NCBI RefSeq assembly: GCF_030272615.1
Contig: NC_081409.1
Span: 615,770,755-615,834,754 of the forward strand
Source: Cryptomeria japonica
Taxonomy: Eukaryota; Streptophyta; Pinopsida; Cupressales; Cupressaceae
Direction: 5' to 3'
Length of the DNA: 64,000 bases
The notes under the pieces were generated by a model. It did not search any database. It had not been told where the DNA came from and worked only from the letters and a program-made list of their open reading frames with translations. Both the position numbers and the translations under genes were made by a program. Position 1 is the stretch's first letter. The number at the start of each line of letters is the position of its first letter. Below are positions 1 to 12,442 of this stretch, piece by piece.

Positions 1-2859
1 GAAAGTTTCCAGGGCTATAGGTAGAAGGTCAATTGGGAGAGGAGGAAGGACAAAAGAAGGTATGGGAGTATTATTCCCAGCTCACTCTAGCCAATGCAAA
101 GGCTCATTTCAAGAGAGTTAATGATACCTTCCTTTTCCGAATAATAATCAAATTGGCATGAGATGCAGGATATTGGATTAGCCTAGAGGCCATGGCTATC
201 ATCCGAGAGTGGGCATGTTGGTTTATCCAAAACCCATTCTCTACTTACATTAGGGTTAGCGGATTCACAGGGAACCCAATGTTGCTGCCTCGATACTGCA
301 ATGATAGGATAATTTTGCTAGAATATGTAAGGCAACTTATGGGCCTCCAGTCACTTTTGTCATCAAAACATAAAGCAGGTATTGATTTCTTAGTATCTAT
401 TGGGTACTTTTCATGTTCTAAGATACAAGTGGCCAAATTAGCAGAACAAGAGCTTCAAGATTTGAACTTGAGTATGACCATGCTAGGGAGTTTTATGATC
501 CCTATGGGAAACTTAAACAAGCTATGCCTAAGGCATATGAGGGGCACAAGCCTAGCTTGGAGGACTTTTGGGCCAACCTGCAAGACAGTTTTGAGGTTAG
601 GGAGAAGAGACATAACGGGTTATCTGTGCCATAGGTAAGAGATTTCAGAATTGAGACTAACCTCCCTAAAGACCTTAGGGATGATGGGGACTTACTTGAT
701 CCAGTTTATAGGGAATCAGGGATAGATAAAAGGCCCCTCTCCCTAATTAAATGGTCTGCAAGTGAAGACACAAATATGGAAAAGGTCTCCCAAGTAGTCA
801 TCAATAGGACCAAGCAATGGTTAGGCCAGAGGGTAAGGCCCAGCATCTCAAAGGTGAAACAGAAGGAATCCGCTTCAGGGATACCTCAATCAAGGGGCCA
901 TAAGGAGTACATCCGGAAGACAAGGTCAGCCTCAAGGCAAAATACCTCCATCGATCCAGATGAGGAGGACAAAACTCGAGAAAGTATTGAGGAATTAATC
1001 AAGAAACTCCAAGAAAAGATGAGGGATTCTGAATTGTTAAAGAAGGCAGCGGACCTGGGAATGACCGATGGACTGGGAGGAGTACCACTTGCCAAAGTTC
1101 TCCCATCGAGGATGGCTATAGGGCAGACTACAGAAGAGGGTACCCAAGAGCAAGAGGAAGATATAAAAATTACTGAGGATATACCTACTCAGCCACCTTC
1201 AATAGAGGCCACACATGCTCCAAGCACCAACGCCCCTGCACCACCACCAGCTAGTATTCCTACAGGACAACCTAGAGTGCAAGGCTTCAGGTCTACCACT
1301 AAAGGAGTAAAAGTTAGAAACATCGAGTCAGATTCAGATAAGGAGGAAGAAGATCTTGAGCAACAACAACCGTTGGAAGGTGAGAAAGAAGGGGATGAGG
1401 CAGAGGACCTATTGAATGAAAGATTAGTTCTAACCCCTCAAGATAAAGAGGACCTCCTCAAGGATATAGCAACCAGGTAGGGTGAAATAGAGGCAGGTGA
1501 GGAAGAGATGACATTTAATGAAGAGGTTAGTGGCAAATTGGGTGAATTACATAAGCAACGGGCTCTCCAAATCAATCTAGCCCACCAAGTTGCCTCACCT
1601 CAAGATTCGGGGCAAACAAAGGCAGAGGGAAGAGATGAAGCAGAGGAGTAGGCAAACACCCATGTTATAACTGCAGACATAGTATTGCATTAAGGTGACA
1701 AGGACAAAAATATACCACAATGGCTTGAGTTCACTTTTGAGAAGAAAAAGATAAAAGTGGAGCTTCCCAAGGTAACTTTACAACAAGTAATCACTGAGGA
1801 GCCACCGAAGGTTAATAAGCTAAAAACCGTTCATCATTTATCAAAAATGGACTTCGGTGAAGTGATTGCAGATGTGGCAATTCCACTCCAAGTTGAGGGA
1901 CAAGCTTCTCCCAAGTATCAAATATCCCAAGTAAATTTGGGTAAACAAACCAAGTGGGGAGAGCTAGATACTTTGGAGCTAGCCACAAGTGTTGTTAGGG
2001 GGCATTTAGAAAAGGAGCATACTTCAAACATGGAGCTCAAAGCGCAACTAGGGCAATACAAGTAGCTCCTGATTGAAATGAGAAAATCTCTAGACTCCTG
2101 TAGAGCTGATGACCTACCTTCAACCTCATCACTACCAGAGGGAGAAGTAAAGGCACTAGTGAAGGTGAGACGAGTGGCTGTTGCAGCCAAATGATGGACC
2201 CAAAATGAATGTAGATAAGATTAGGTTGTTGTTGCAAAGTACAATAGAGATATATCGTAAGGCAGTATAGGCAGATGAATCTTTGGCTTCCCGTTCCATG
2301 CAATGGGAACGAAAGTCAAACATTTTCAATAAACAGTTTTTGAAAAAAGATATTGCAGCTAGGGGAAGAGACGGTAATAGAGGAAGACCTCTTAGGAGGT
2401 GACAACTATGAAAAATTACAGTCCTATGTATACATTTTGGAACTGAAGATTGAAATGCTTCAATAGTATATCAAGGATATGACAGAGATTCAGGACCCTC
2501 TCCTGAGGGAAATTTTGTCGTATAAGAGTTTTGTAAAGAATATGCTAGGACCTTTTGGCCCTAGATTAGCTGATACAAGAATAATGGAGTAGCAATGAGT
2601 TTTGGATTAGTGGGATACATATGAGGTGCACCACCTAGGAACTTCGGCCCAATTTGATGTCACCCTTATGGATAGGTACACATATCTGATTACTCAGTGT
2701 TAGGAGGTAGCAGGCATGGTGAAGGAGTTAGAAGAGGGAAGAACGCATGCATATGAAGTTTTGAAGAAGTATAAATTTAGAGTTAAGCATGTAGCTGATC
2801 CTCCAGTTCAAGCAGTTGCATGTATAGTTGATAGTTATAGAGCTTTTACCAAGAAATAA
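1..2859 (+). pseudogene. Unknown long coiled-coil protein family, copy A (5' end outside window)
   Basis: This is a degenerate copy of the repeated protein family that occurs four more times in the window. The frame enters at base 3 and runs past 192. It shifts once near 430-470 and then stays in one frame from about 470 to at least 2,063, interrupted by stops such as TAG at 1,478 and 2,063. The last readable segment ends with TAA at 2,857. Kinship is seen in GFTGNPMLLP and DRIILLEYVRQL (270-350), which match GFEGTPYMLL and DRIAYLEIVRQL in copy D. The middle (about 940-1,480) is very acidic and proline-rich, followed by coiled-coil-like sequence (about 1,900-2,850). Its middle differs from copies B to G, so it is a separate subfamily. 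Function is unknown. Confidence 0.6.
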
Positions 2860-3904
2860 GGGATAAACTCATAATTGCTAAAGATGGCAAAGCTTTTTCA
2901 TAAATCCTTAATCTTGTATTTTTAGCTGCAGCTCCTACTCAATTTCCAATTTTGAGAGAAATTCTACATGACTACGAAAACATGGCTCACCTAGCAGGGT
3001 CTTTGTAGTGCTCATGCAGTCCCCATTTCGTAGTTGTTAAGTGGAGTGTCAACGCAGAAACTTCCAAGTTAACTGTGACTCCTAGTTTCAGTTCTTAATT
3101 TAGGGTAGGGTTATTTCCTAGATAGTAGGGCAGAGAACTTCTATAAATTGAGAAGTTGGATTCATTTGTAAGGGTCCCCAAATTGATGATTTGTAGCCCA
3201 CTTAGAGATTTTAGAATATTTTGCAGATTAAGTTTGAGTTATTTTTGTTATACATTCATTGAGATCAATATGAGAAGCAGCTTGTGGATTGCCTGATCTA
3301 CGTCTATGTTCTACCAAATTGTTCTGTGTAATCTGGTAACGTCTATTATTTGGAGTTAGTAATGTGGTTTAAATATTTTTGTTTATCATTTTATGAATCA
3401 TATTGCGTACACCATTGGTGTATGAGAATTATTGTGATAAGCCATATTGTTGATGATTTTGTTTCCATAAATTTATGAAATTGATGATTTTGCAGGCCTG
3501 GAGGTCTATTGTTGAATGCTGACTTGGATAATATTTGATAATTTCTTGGATTGCAGGGAACTAATTGAGTAGTTCATTAAGTTGTTATTATATTGGTTTT
3601 GATTGTCATTTTCTTGTTCCCCTTTACGCTTCGCATTTTATTTCCTAGAGAATCTTAAACCATAAAAATACAAAAAAAGAAAGGAAGCGTAGTTATCCAT
3701 AATCAACGAGATCTAGTCTTACCAGTAGGCCCCTTGATAGGTACAACCATATCAACCATTGGGCTGCCCATCACCGTCGAGACCCGACTATAGAGACCTT
3801 GGAGTAGTGAGTTTTCCCAAACTCGTTACTTTTCAGGAGAGGTGGTGAGTGTTCACATTGGCTACCTGACTGTCGGTGGGTCTGTCAAAATTGTTGTCAA
3901 CATG
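2860..3904 (+). other. 3' non-coding region of copy A
   Basis: No gene is seen. The segment follows the stop of copy A and has the same layout as the 3' regions of B, D, F and G: a TATA-like box in an inverted repeat (3,136-3,157), then several hundred bases of AT-rich non-coding sequence. The short terminal motif shared by B, D and F was not found here. The last 250 bases are less AT-rich and end where the GA-rich repeat begins. Confidence 0.4.
3136..3157. promoter_or_regulatory. TATA-like box in an inverted repeat, copy A
   Basis: Arms AACTTCT (3,136-3,142) and AGAAGTT (3,151-3,157) are perfect complements around the loop ATAAATTG, which with the preceding CT forms a TATAAAT-like box. The same arrangement with different arms occurs after copies B, D and F. 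It could be an LTR-type promoter or an RNA hairpin near the 3' end of the transcript. Confidence 0.4.
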
Positions 3905-4617
3905 TAGGTGTGTAGAGAGAGAGGAGAGAGATTAGCGAGTTAAGGATGTGAGAGGGAGAGGTAAAGAGATAGGCCTAAATTTTGGGAGAGAGGGGAGAGA
4001 GTGATATAGATAGGTAGAGAGGGGATAGAGGTGAGATAAAAGTAGAGAGGGAAGGAAGGAGGGTTGGTGTGTGTGTGAGAGAGAGGGTGTGAGGGAGAAA
4101 GAAAGAGAGGGTGGAAGAGAGACATATGTAGAGAAAGATAAGTTGGTAAGGAAAGAGAGAAGGTACACACAAAGAAAGATAAATAGGTATATATAGAGAA
4201 ATATAGGTAGGTAGAGAGTAAGGGGAGGTGTGTAGAGAGAGAGAGAGGAGACACATAGTAGAGAGTTAAGGATGTGAGAGAGAGGTAGAGACAAAGTTCT
4301 ATATTTTGGGAGAGAGGGAACATAGTGAGATAGAGAGGTAGAGAGGGGATAGAATGGAGATGAAATTAGAGAGGGAAGGAGGGAGAGACGAAGAGAGAGA
4401 AAGGGGGGATGTGTGTAGAGAGAGCTCGGAGATAGAGTAGAGAATTAAGGATGTGAGAGAGAGGTCTATATTTTGGGAGATAAAGGAGAGAGTGAGATAG
4501 AGAGTTAGAGAGGGGATAGAGGGGAGATAAAAGTAGAGAGGGAAGGAGGGAGGGGTGGAGAAGTAGAGATGGATAAAGAGAGAGAGATCTCGAGTGGAAG
4601 AGAGATGTATGTAGAGA
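3905..4617. repeat. GA-rich imperfect tandem repeat
   Basis: Almost pure purine on the plus strand (GAGA, GGAGAG, GATAGAGAG). Larger units can be anchored on TTAAGGATGTGAGAG at about 3,940, 4,265 and 4,446, and each is followed by TTTTGGGAGA. The spacing is about 325 then 181 bases, so it is an irregular minisatellite. Long leucine/serine-rich frames on the minus strand here are artefacts of the repeat. Confidence 0.85.
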
Positions 4618-4623
4618 AAGATT

Positions 4624-6119
4624 CACTACTTTATTTGACTCCAAATTTCGATGAATGTTTGGTGACATATTGACAAGCTATTATTGATTGACTGACAAAA
4701 CCTTGGTTTGAATTTCATCAATGGAATTTTGTCTCTATAATGACGTTTTATTTTTTGTCAAAATGACGACCAAGAATCATCAGTCAGTGGCAAGAGAAAT
4801 GTTTGCAGTGTTCATCGCAATTTTTTATCCATCTATCAATGAAAAAAGACCACAAAAAATTACAAAACACCCATTTGAAATCATTGAAAATACACTGAAC
4901 TGTCGTCCATTTTCCAAAGAGGTGGAGAAAAATTTCATTTTCATTACAATAAAATCAATGTCGTGCGTACAACAATCTCGTCGAAAATGTTTGTGTTTCA
5001 TCGGGCTCTTTACATCGAAGGTTCGATGACAATAACCGATCTGAATAACTTTAAGAATCGTTGTACCCCTTTCAAGTTATCCCGAGAGTATTAGCTTGGT
5101 TGATAGGTTGCTGTTCGGGATAGCTATTTTGATGCAGTGTTTTTGGATTGACTTATGTTGTCGGGATACCTATTCTGATAGAACTATCCTTTTGGTGACC
5201 AATATAGCTATGCCAAAAAGATCATCTTTGAGGAAGTTTGTTTATTGGTATAAGATATGCTGATATCTATTTTTGTCAAAAGTCATCTATCATCCATTTT
5301 TCGACAAGGTGGAGCAAACTTTCATTCTCATTACGATGAAATCAACATCGTGTGTACAACAACCTCATTGGAAATGTTTGTGGTTCGTCGGGCTTTGTAC
5401 ACATAATAACCGATCAGAATAATTTTTAGAATCACTGTACCCCTTTCATTTATCCTGACAGTATTAGCTTGGCCGATGAGTTGCTGTTTGGGATAGTTAT
5501 TCCGATGTAGTATTTTCGGATTGACTTGTGTTGTTGAGATACCTATTCTGATAGAACTATTCTTTTGGTGACTAGTATATCTATGCCAACAAGGTCAATT
5601 TTGGGTAAGTTTATTTATCGGTATTTTCATCGAAATTATGACGAAACCCTACAGTTTAAAAAATAAAAAATTTGTTCAAAAATTATTCTAGACTTAGTGG
5701 AAGCATATCGAGACAATTTATCGATGGTTATTTTTTGCCTTGACAAGAGTTATTGGGATAGCTTAGTCGATGGCCAGGTGATCAGAATAGTTTCTACTAT
5801 TGATTTAAAGTTTTCATACTAATCTGGTACTATAAATTTGGCCGATGAGTCTTTATCAGTATAGCTATATCGATAGTGTTCCAAGGTGCATTTTTGGAAT
5901 AAGTCTATACTATCGGTTTATCCTTTTTGTGCAATTCCGATAGTGTTGGGGATTCCGATGGGATTTCATTTTAGGATACCAATGCCGATAGAGGAGAATT
6001 GACAGTATGTCATTAGAATGACTTATACTATTGTTTAGCAGGTTTTGTTATGACGATAGTGTAATAGTACATTGCCACATGATGGAAGCTACATGAAACA
6101 TCACTAATTTGTAGTAATA
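4624..6119. mobile_element. CACTA-like element with subterminal repeats, no transposase
   Basis: The right end reads inward (minus strand) as TATTACTACAAA, which is CACTACTACAAA with two C-to-T changes. The left end starts CACTACT at 4,624. Between them are many short motifs of the type GGGATAGCTAT and CCGATGAG, as expected for CACTA subterminal repeats. A diverged direct duplication lies at about 4,903-5,262 and 5,283-5,640 (period about 380). I see no convincing 3-bp target duplication, and the left end is weak, so the limits are tentative. Confidence 0.4.
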
Positions 6120-7900
6120 GGACAATGTAATGAAAGCAACAACTTAGTTCTTAGCAATTAAGAATCAAATGTAGAGAGTCAAAAGTATCAGAGAATTTAT
6201 ATGCACATCAAGATAACATGAAGAATGAACATTGATCACTAATACATCAACAAGAAACATTCAATAGGTACCTCTTAAGGATGTCGATACATTAACATAG
6301 ATGATATAGGATTGCATTCATTGGTTTCTTGTGAGCAAAGAAATGTTTTCAAACAGTGTTGAAATGCTAAAATACATACTGTAAGTATAAGAATTGTATC
6401 TTCAGATAATAAAATGTACCTCTAAGTATTGTGATAACTAAAGGAAGATGTAGCTTGGTTGTTCATAGTGCTAATAGCTAGAGAAATTAAATGATAAGCA
6501 TATTGATACAATAAATAAGGTAGGAATGCCAATGATACATCTAATAAATAAAAAGGAGGAAGGTGCTCAAATATAATCAGAACAGGTAAAATCTCCAGGA
6601 GTTGCCATCAACAATATTAAACATTAGGTTTGTCATGTCACATAAAAAAACATGAGCTATAGGATGTAATCAATTCATTTGTATAGGGAAGTATCTACCA
6701 TATATTCAGAAGAAGAATATAGGTGCACAAAAAGTAACTAATATAATATGTTCCTTAGTTATGTATTGCTATAGGAAAGTATCTATCATATATTCAGAAG
6801 CAAAACAAAGCTACAATCCACTATCACTGTTATCATTGATCACAACCATGGTTTTAGCAGTACTAGGGCATCATTAAAACCCTCCCAAACCTCTGCGAAT
6901 TGGCTTGCTACTTTGAAATCTTGGAGTATATATATAAACCCTTCATATCACCAAAAAATATATTTTCCCACCGGCTATATTAGGATTTATAAAAATAATT
7001 TGTTTGTTGGTTACCCTCATTGAGGGTTTTAGATTGTTTTTGGAAAAAACTAACATAACTTGCAAAAGACAATGTGAAAAATCATAAAAAATGGATTCAA
7101 ACAAAAGAAGATTCATTGTTCTAGAGTCCATAACTAAGTACAGAGTAAAACGACTTCATATTGATCACCTCTTTCACTGTATGAGTCATAAAGTTGCAGA
7201 ACTATATGATAGTTGGTCATCCAGCTACCGAAATTTCATTTCCTTATACTTCCTCCTTTTGAAATTGTACTCTAATGAAAGGAAAGACATTTATCAACAT
7301 GCCCTGTTATATATAAGACTATTTGAAACCAAAGAACATTATATCCTTGGATTATTTCTGTCATACAGATCTGAAACATGAAGGAAAATGACAAATTTTA
7401 TTAGTTTTTATTATTAAATCTCCTTTCCACACCTGCCATCTCTTGATGGAATCATGTTAAATACACCTTCATAGACACTCTCAATTCCCCATACCCTATC
7501 AGATAACATTAATCATTCATTCATCCATTAATAACATATAATATTCATTCATTCATCAATTAATAATATATAACATTCATTCATTAACATATTCACACAT
7601 CCATTGACATATAACATCCATTCTTTCAATTTTTACATATTATCAAAAATATAGCTATCATAATATGATTACACTCTTTTTTTTTTTGAGCTAAATAAAG
7701 AAGAAGTGGACTATCATTTTCTAAATCATCTGTCCCCCCTTCAGTTATTCTACCCTCTTCTCATGATCTTACTGTATGCCTAGTCGTGTACTCACGACAT
7801 GGAGGCCACTGCAAGGGGGGGTCTGTTGCAATAACAAAGAAATGTTAAATTAAAATGTTTTATTATTATTGTTACAAGAATTTTATTAATTAAAATAACA
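6120..7900. other. Unassigned AT-rich sequence
   Basis: No recognisable gene. A 96-codon frame at 7,091-7,381 has no known motif and no homologue elsewhere in the window. A run of short ATTCATTCATT-type repeats lies at about 7,510-7,625, and a 9-bp T-run at about 7,679. Confidence 0.5.
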
Positions 7901-8375
7901 TTAGAGTGGTGTTCTTTATCTGATGGGGCCACATCATGTTCTTGATCTTGTTTTATAGCCTCATGCTCAACATGTTGAACACCCTCTAAATCCTTTGGAG
8001 TTGAAACACGAAAGGTTACATTAATTAATACACCAATTACAATTAAATATATATGTTTAAAAGAAAATTAGAGTGGTCCTCTTTACCTGATGGTGCTACA
8101 TCATGTTCCTGATCTTGTCTTATAGCCTCATGCTCAACACCCTCTAAATCCTCTGGAGTTGAAACATGAAAGGTTACATTAATTAATACACCAATTGCAA
8201 TTAAATATATATATTAAAAAGAACATTAGAGTGGTCCTCTTTACCTCACGGGGCCACATCATGTTCCTAATCTTGTTTAGCTTGTTCATGCTCAACATGT
8301 TGATCACACTCTACAATCTCTAAATTTGAAACACGAAAGATTACATTAATTAATACACCAATTGCAATTAAAGAT
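7901..8375 (-). repeat. Three tandem copies of a short exon-like unit
   Basis: Units start at about 7,901, 8,068 and 8,226 (period 158-167). On the minus strand each holds a short open segment starting LEGVQHVEHEAIKQDQEHD in the first unit and ending before a GT dinucleotide that looks like a splice donor. Unit 2 has lost three residues. Unit 3 has a TAG and a TGA. The sequence between segments is AT-rich like an intron. This looks like triplication of an exon with part of its intron inside the minus-strand transposase-like gene to its right. Confidence 0.55.
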
Positions 8376-9155
8376 GTTTAATTGTATTAATCTATACTAT
8401 GTTCTATATAGCACATGAATACATCCAATATCGAGATGCACACCACGACCTTCATTTGTAGGTTGTACTCCACCCTCACCAAGCTAAATTCCAATGTCAT
8501 GTGCAGTATTTTCATTGCTTGCCTATTTATGGTGAAAATTAATATTGAATAGATTGCACAAATATTCAATTTTAAATAAAATTCATTGATTTTATTTACC
8601 TGCATGTCAGATGCAGTGGAAGCTTTTGTTTGCCCAGTCAAGACTCTTAGGCATTTAGCCATGACTCCCTAGCCTTATTGGAAGGCAATCTTCAAGTCCT
8701 CTTCTATGGGCACTCTATTGAATTTAGAGCCATGCATTTTTGGATAAGATCATAAATTTTGCTTCTATGGTGTGATAAAACCAAAATTGTTTGAAATTTA
8801 TTATTTGGATGCAATATTTCATTAATTGATACTTACAAATCATGCAACTAATTTCATATAACCACTAGAGCCAAGTTTGTGCTACCCGTGTTTTTCTAGT
8901 CTTGTCTTTGTTGCCTTCGATGTGTCAAGAAACCTATGAAAAGTTTGAAATATGTTAGATTATGTAAAAAGAAAGAGTAATTAGTATATAATTATATTGT
9001 TGATAGTATCACATACCTTCCTTGGCCTGGTGGTGTCTTTCCTTTTTTATTTTCAACCTTCTCCTTTCCATCTGACACTAGGTCCTTCCACTCCCTCTCC
9101 AAAATCATGGGTGACACTCATACTTTTTGTTCTTCTCTAAATGTGACCTATATTG

Positions 9156-11108
9156 TGTTGGAATTTGGCATAACTGATGTAGATGAGGTGATGCAGTTGA
9201 AGATGGATGACTGCATTGGTAAAGGATAGAAGTCTATTTGTGATGAAGAGATTGAGATTCTATGATTAGATGACATGATTAGTTATTTGTGTTGTCATTG
9301 ATGGAAATTGATGTCAATTGATGTTCCTGATGTTTTGTTTTGTCATCTAAGTGATTTGGTCTACCATAAGACATGGTTTATTGGCAGCGAACTAAAGTCT
9401 GTGAAATAAGACTTTAACCGGTAAAGCAGAGTTGTTTTGATTGAATCAGACGATCGATGATGTTTGGTGATTTGCGGTTTGGATGGTGAACTTGTATCAT
9501 GGAAAGGTGCACCTGATCGGAACTGGAACTTGTGAAGATTACCAGAAGGCGTGTTTCAAATATTTGATGAAGTTTTGCTAAGGTTTTAGTAGGGTTTAAG
9601 ACTGGTGAAGATATCATCAAACCAATAATGATTTTTGTTATGATGATGATCGACGACAAGTCTACATGAAGGTGGTAACACGACACAACCCGCGTGAATG
9701 ATTTAATTACTATTTTGGCACGTTTCAAGGAATAATTTCTTGGGAATCAACAAAATGCTTAGTGGAGTGTTTTAAGGTTTTGACTTTGGTACAGATCGAA
9801 TTTTTGTTATGGGTTACAATCAACCAACGGTTGACATTACATTGTAATTTGTTGTAATGATCTATATATTGATATGTGATGATCTCTTATGATTTGTATT
9901 GTAAATTCATGATGTAATTAGGGTTTAGTGGCCGACCTAGTTGAGATGACTATTTAGGAAGACACAGTTGATGTTTATGATGTCGGTAGTCTTAGAGAAT
10001 ATGTTGAGCCATCCAAGTGAAGTGTGAGATCTGCCTGAGAGTTGTAGAGTGTTGTGCATAACTGGATCTGATCAAGCAAGCAGAGAAGTGCACGTAACAT
10101 ATCATTCTTTCACTGTTGTTCCCTAACAGTTGCAACACCCTAACAGTTGCAGCAGGTTAAATCCCTTAACCAGGTAGGTCCTAATAGGCCCTAAACATTT
10201 AAGTCCCTTAACAGGGCATCTCTTAAAAGAGTGTTAAATCCTCTCATGAGGTTGACCCTAATAGATCATCAAGCTCTTAACTAGGTGACTCCTAATAGGG
10301 TTTGCTCCTAACAGGGTGTATTGTAAGCTCCTAACCGGGCTGCTAGGAAAATCCCTTAACCGAGTGACTCCTAATAGGGTCTACTCCTAATAGGGTGTAT
10401 TGTAAGCTCCTAATAGGACTAAGCTCCTAACAGGGTCTACTTCAAAAGAGTACAAATATTTGTGGGTGTCAACTCCCACCGTGGTTTTTCCCTATTTGGG
10501 TTTCCGCATCAAAAAATTATGGTGTTCATGTGTGGAATATATTTCATGTGATGTTATTGTTTATTTTTCATTTCATGCATTATTTTTGAGACACCGATTA
10601 TGATGTTTTATCAAAAGTTTATCAGAGGTTACCGATATTGATAAGAATTGGTAGAGAAAGTATTTGATCTGATTGATGAGGTTAATGATCAAGTTTATAT
10701 GACTTCTTAAGTGGTAAAAGTATTTATTGATGTGGTAAATGATTTGATTAATTTGTTAAGAAAATCTAATAAATATTTTGTTAGATCTGATTAAAGAAGT
10801 TGAGATATTTGTTTTTGATTAAGCAAAAACAAGTTTTGAGGGGACCTGAAACCCCTTACATCAAAGAGTTAAAGATAAAGAATTAGAGTATCATAAAAGA
10901 ACCTAGGTCTAAGAAACAAAATTGGCTGCAACCCATAAGCAATACAAGCCATCAGCCATAGTAAGACCAACAAAAGGCCAGTGAGATGTTGGCAACAACA
11001 ACAAACACAGACCTGAGATAAGTTTGTTTTTGAGTTTAAAGTTTCAATTGGTCTTAATACCGATTCACCCCCCCTCTCAGTATTAACCGAATCCTCATAA
11101 GATTCACA
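9156..11108. mobile_element. Solo LTR, copia-like, 1,953 bp
   Basis: It begins TGTTGGAATTTGG and ends GATTCACA, and is flanked by a perfect 5-bp duplication TATTG (9,151-9,155 and 11,109-11,113). Removing it with one duplication joins a minus-strand reading frame through VRDQY-RSHLE. Near its right end is the C-run plus TCTCAG seen in the other copia LTRs of the window. Around 10,130-10,450 it holds many short repeats of the type CTCCTAACAGGGT and CCCTTAACCAGG. No internal coding region, primer site or second LTR is present, so it is a recombination-derived solo LTR. Confidence 0.8.
10130..10450. repeat. Short CTAACAGGG-type tandem repeats inside the solo LTR
   Basis: About a dozen imperfect units such as CTCCTAACAGGGT, CTCCTAATAGGGT and CCCTTAACCAGGT, some grouped into longer duplicated blocks that include GTGTATTGTAAG. 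They lie in the right half of the LTR. Confidence 0.7.
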
Positions 11109-11376
11109 TATTGGTCCCTCACATACTTTAGATAGGTACCAACTTTCTTAAGGACCTTGGTTTGGTTGAATGTGTTATTATCTAACAACACAACTAAATG
11201 GTTAATGAGCTCATCTTTTAAATCTTGATTTTAGGCATTCCACCGTGTACGTATAGTGGGCCCGAATATATCGAATGTAATATCATTTAGATGCTTATAA
11301 AAATTATCATTTCCTACAAAAAGATCATGGGATCATTAGTCTAAAATGAGTGATCAATAAGTAAATTTCAATTGGA

Positions 11377-12148
11377 TTATATATAATAATAATCAAAACA
11401 TTTTAAAGTACCTAGGACCTTCTCTATCTTTATGGGAACAAAATCCTCGCTCACCTCAAATGTGATTGGCAATGTTCCTGTACTAGTAATATGGGAAGAT
11501 CCAGGAAATGCTGCTAAAACATCACTAGTACTAGTGGTCTCTGCATCCCTAGGTACATGTCCTGATGCATGTTCAGTCATTTGTTTGCTACTAGATGCTG
11601 CACTATGCAATGCTTGCATGCTATGTGTTACCGATATTTCAGTCGGCAATATAGGCACGAATGTTGGGGTCAAGTGATGTGATGTATGCGTAAGAAGATC
11701 AAGATTGACACTTGTACAAACCACTACTCCCCAGACAACACCTGTAGTACCCTGATCATGGCTAGCAACATCATGAGGATGCAAAAAATCCTATAAAAAT
11801 AATGCATATTTTAGTTCATGAAATAAAAGAGTATAAAATATAAAACCATGAATGAACTTATATTATAATTGAAGATCTCATGACAAATTACTTGCAAGTT
11901 TCGTTCTCTCTCAATCAATATTTTAACCCTTTCTCTTATCTCATATGTTTGAGGTGCTATGAATAACAACTGAAGGATTTATTCATTGTATTTTTTTGGG
12001 TTTTCCTTATCATATCCAGAGGGTTTGCAGAATATGCAATGTCATCATCACATAATAGTGACTGCACCTCCCTATGGATGCTCTCCTCTACTGATGGTGC
12101 CTTTCCCTGATCATCCAACTTCAAAAAGAATATTAAAAACATTATCAA
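11377..12148 (-). pseudogene. Exon-like segments between the SET-like and TNP1-like regions
   Basis: Two open segments lie on the minus strand: 11,784-11,377 (serine/threonine-rich, hydrophilic, starting MHPHDVASHDQ) and 12,148-11,957 (LDDQGKAPSVEESIHREVQS, acidic). Both sit between the SET-like exon and the TNP1-like exons on the same strand, separated by AT-rich intron-like DNA. They may be linker exons of one gene. No domain is recognised. Confidence 0.3.
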
Positions 12149-12442
12149 AATTAACCCAATAAACTTACGAAAAAAACATAATAATAAAACATTTTGCTTG
12201 TATCTAATTTGTACAATTACAATGAGGTAAACCTATCAGGTAGAAACGCTTGAAGATGCATCGCAATCTGTGCTCTGGGCCAGAGCCTTCCCATTATGAT
12301 CAATGTCCTATTGTGACAAAAAATAAATATTAAAAATATTACCGAAATTGAAATCAATAGACTTACAAAAAAAAATAAAAAAATAAAATGGTATATTGGA
12401 GTCATTAATTGGAGGATGGGTAAAATGGTATATAATACGTAC

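Larger units (their letters stand above)
8600..11272 (-). pseudogene. Transposase_24 / TNP1-like CACTA protein remnant, split by a solo LTR
   Basis: The minus strand carries exon-like pieces. One segment runs from about 11,272 to 11,109 (DELINHLVVLLDNN, then LKYVRDQY) and continues without a break from 9,155 (RSHLEKNKKYE, then EREWKDLVSDGKEKVENKKG) once the inserted LTR is ignored. It ends at a GTATGTG donor near 9,018. Next is an exon at about 8,940-8,840 with SKATKTRLEKHG and HKLGSSGY, then one at about 8,760-8,600. The order basic helix, W-x-x-L, K-R-rich and H-x-x-GS resembles plant Ptta/En/Spm (Transposase_24) proteins, the accessory protein of CACTA elements. A one-base frameshift near 9,112 and stops make it a pseudogene. 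The family call rests on motif impression only. Confidence 0.45.

Noticed and set aside
3932-4323. Three overlapping minus-strand frames rich in leucine and serine
   Set aside because: They are translations of the GA-rich repeat in different frames. No stop codons can arise easily in such low-complexity sequence.
7091-7381. A 96-codon frame MDSNKRRFIVLES...
   Set aside because: No motif, no neighbour or promoter context, AT-rich surroundings. Could be chance.
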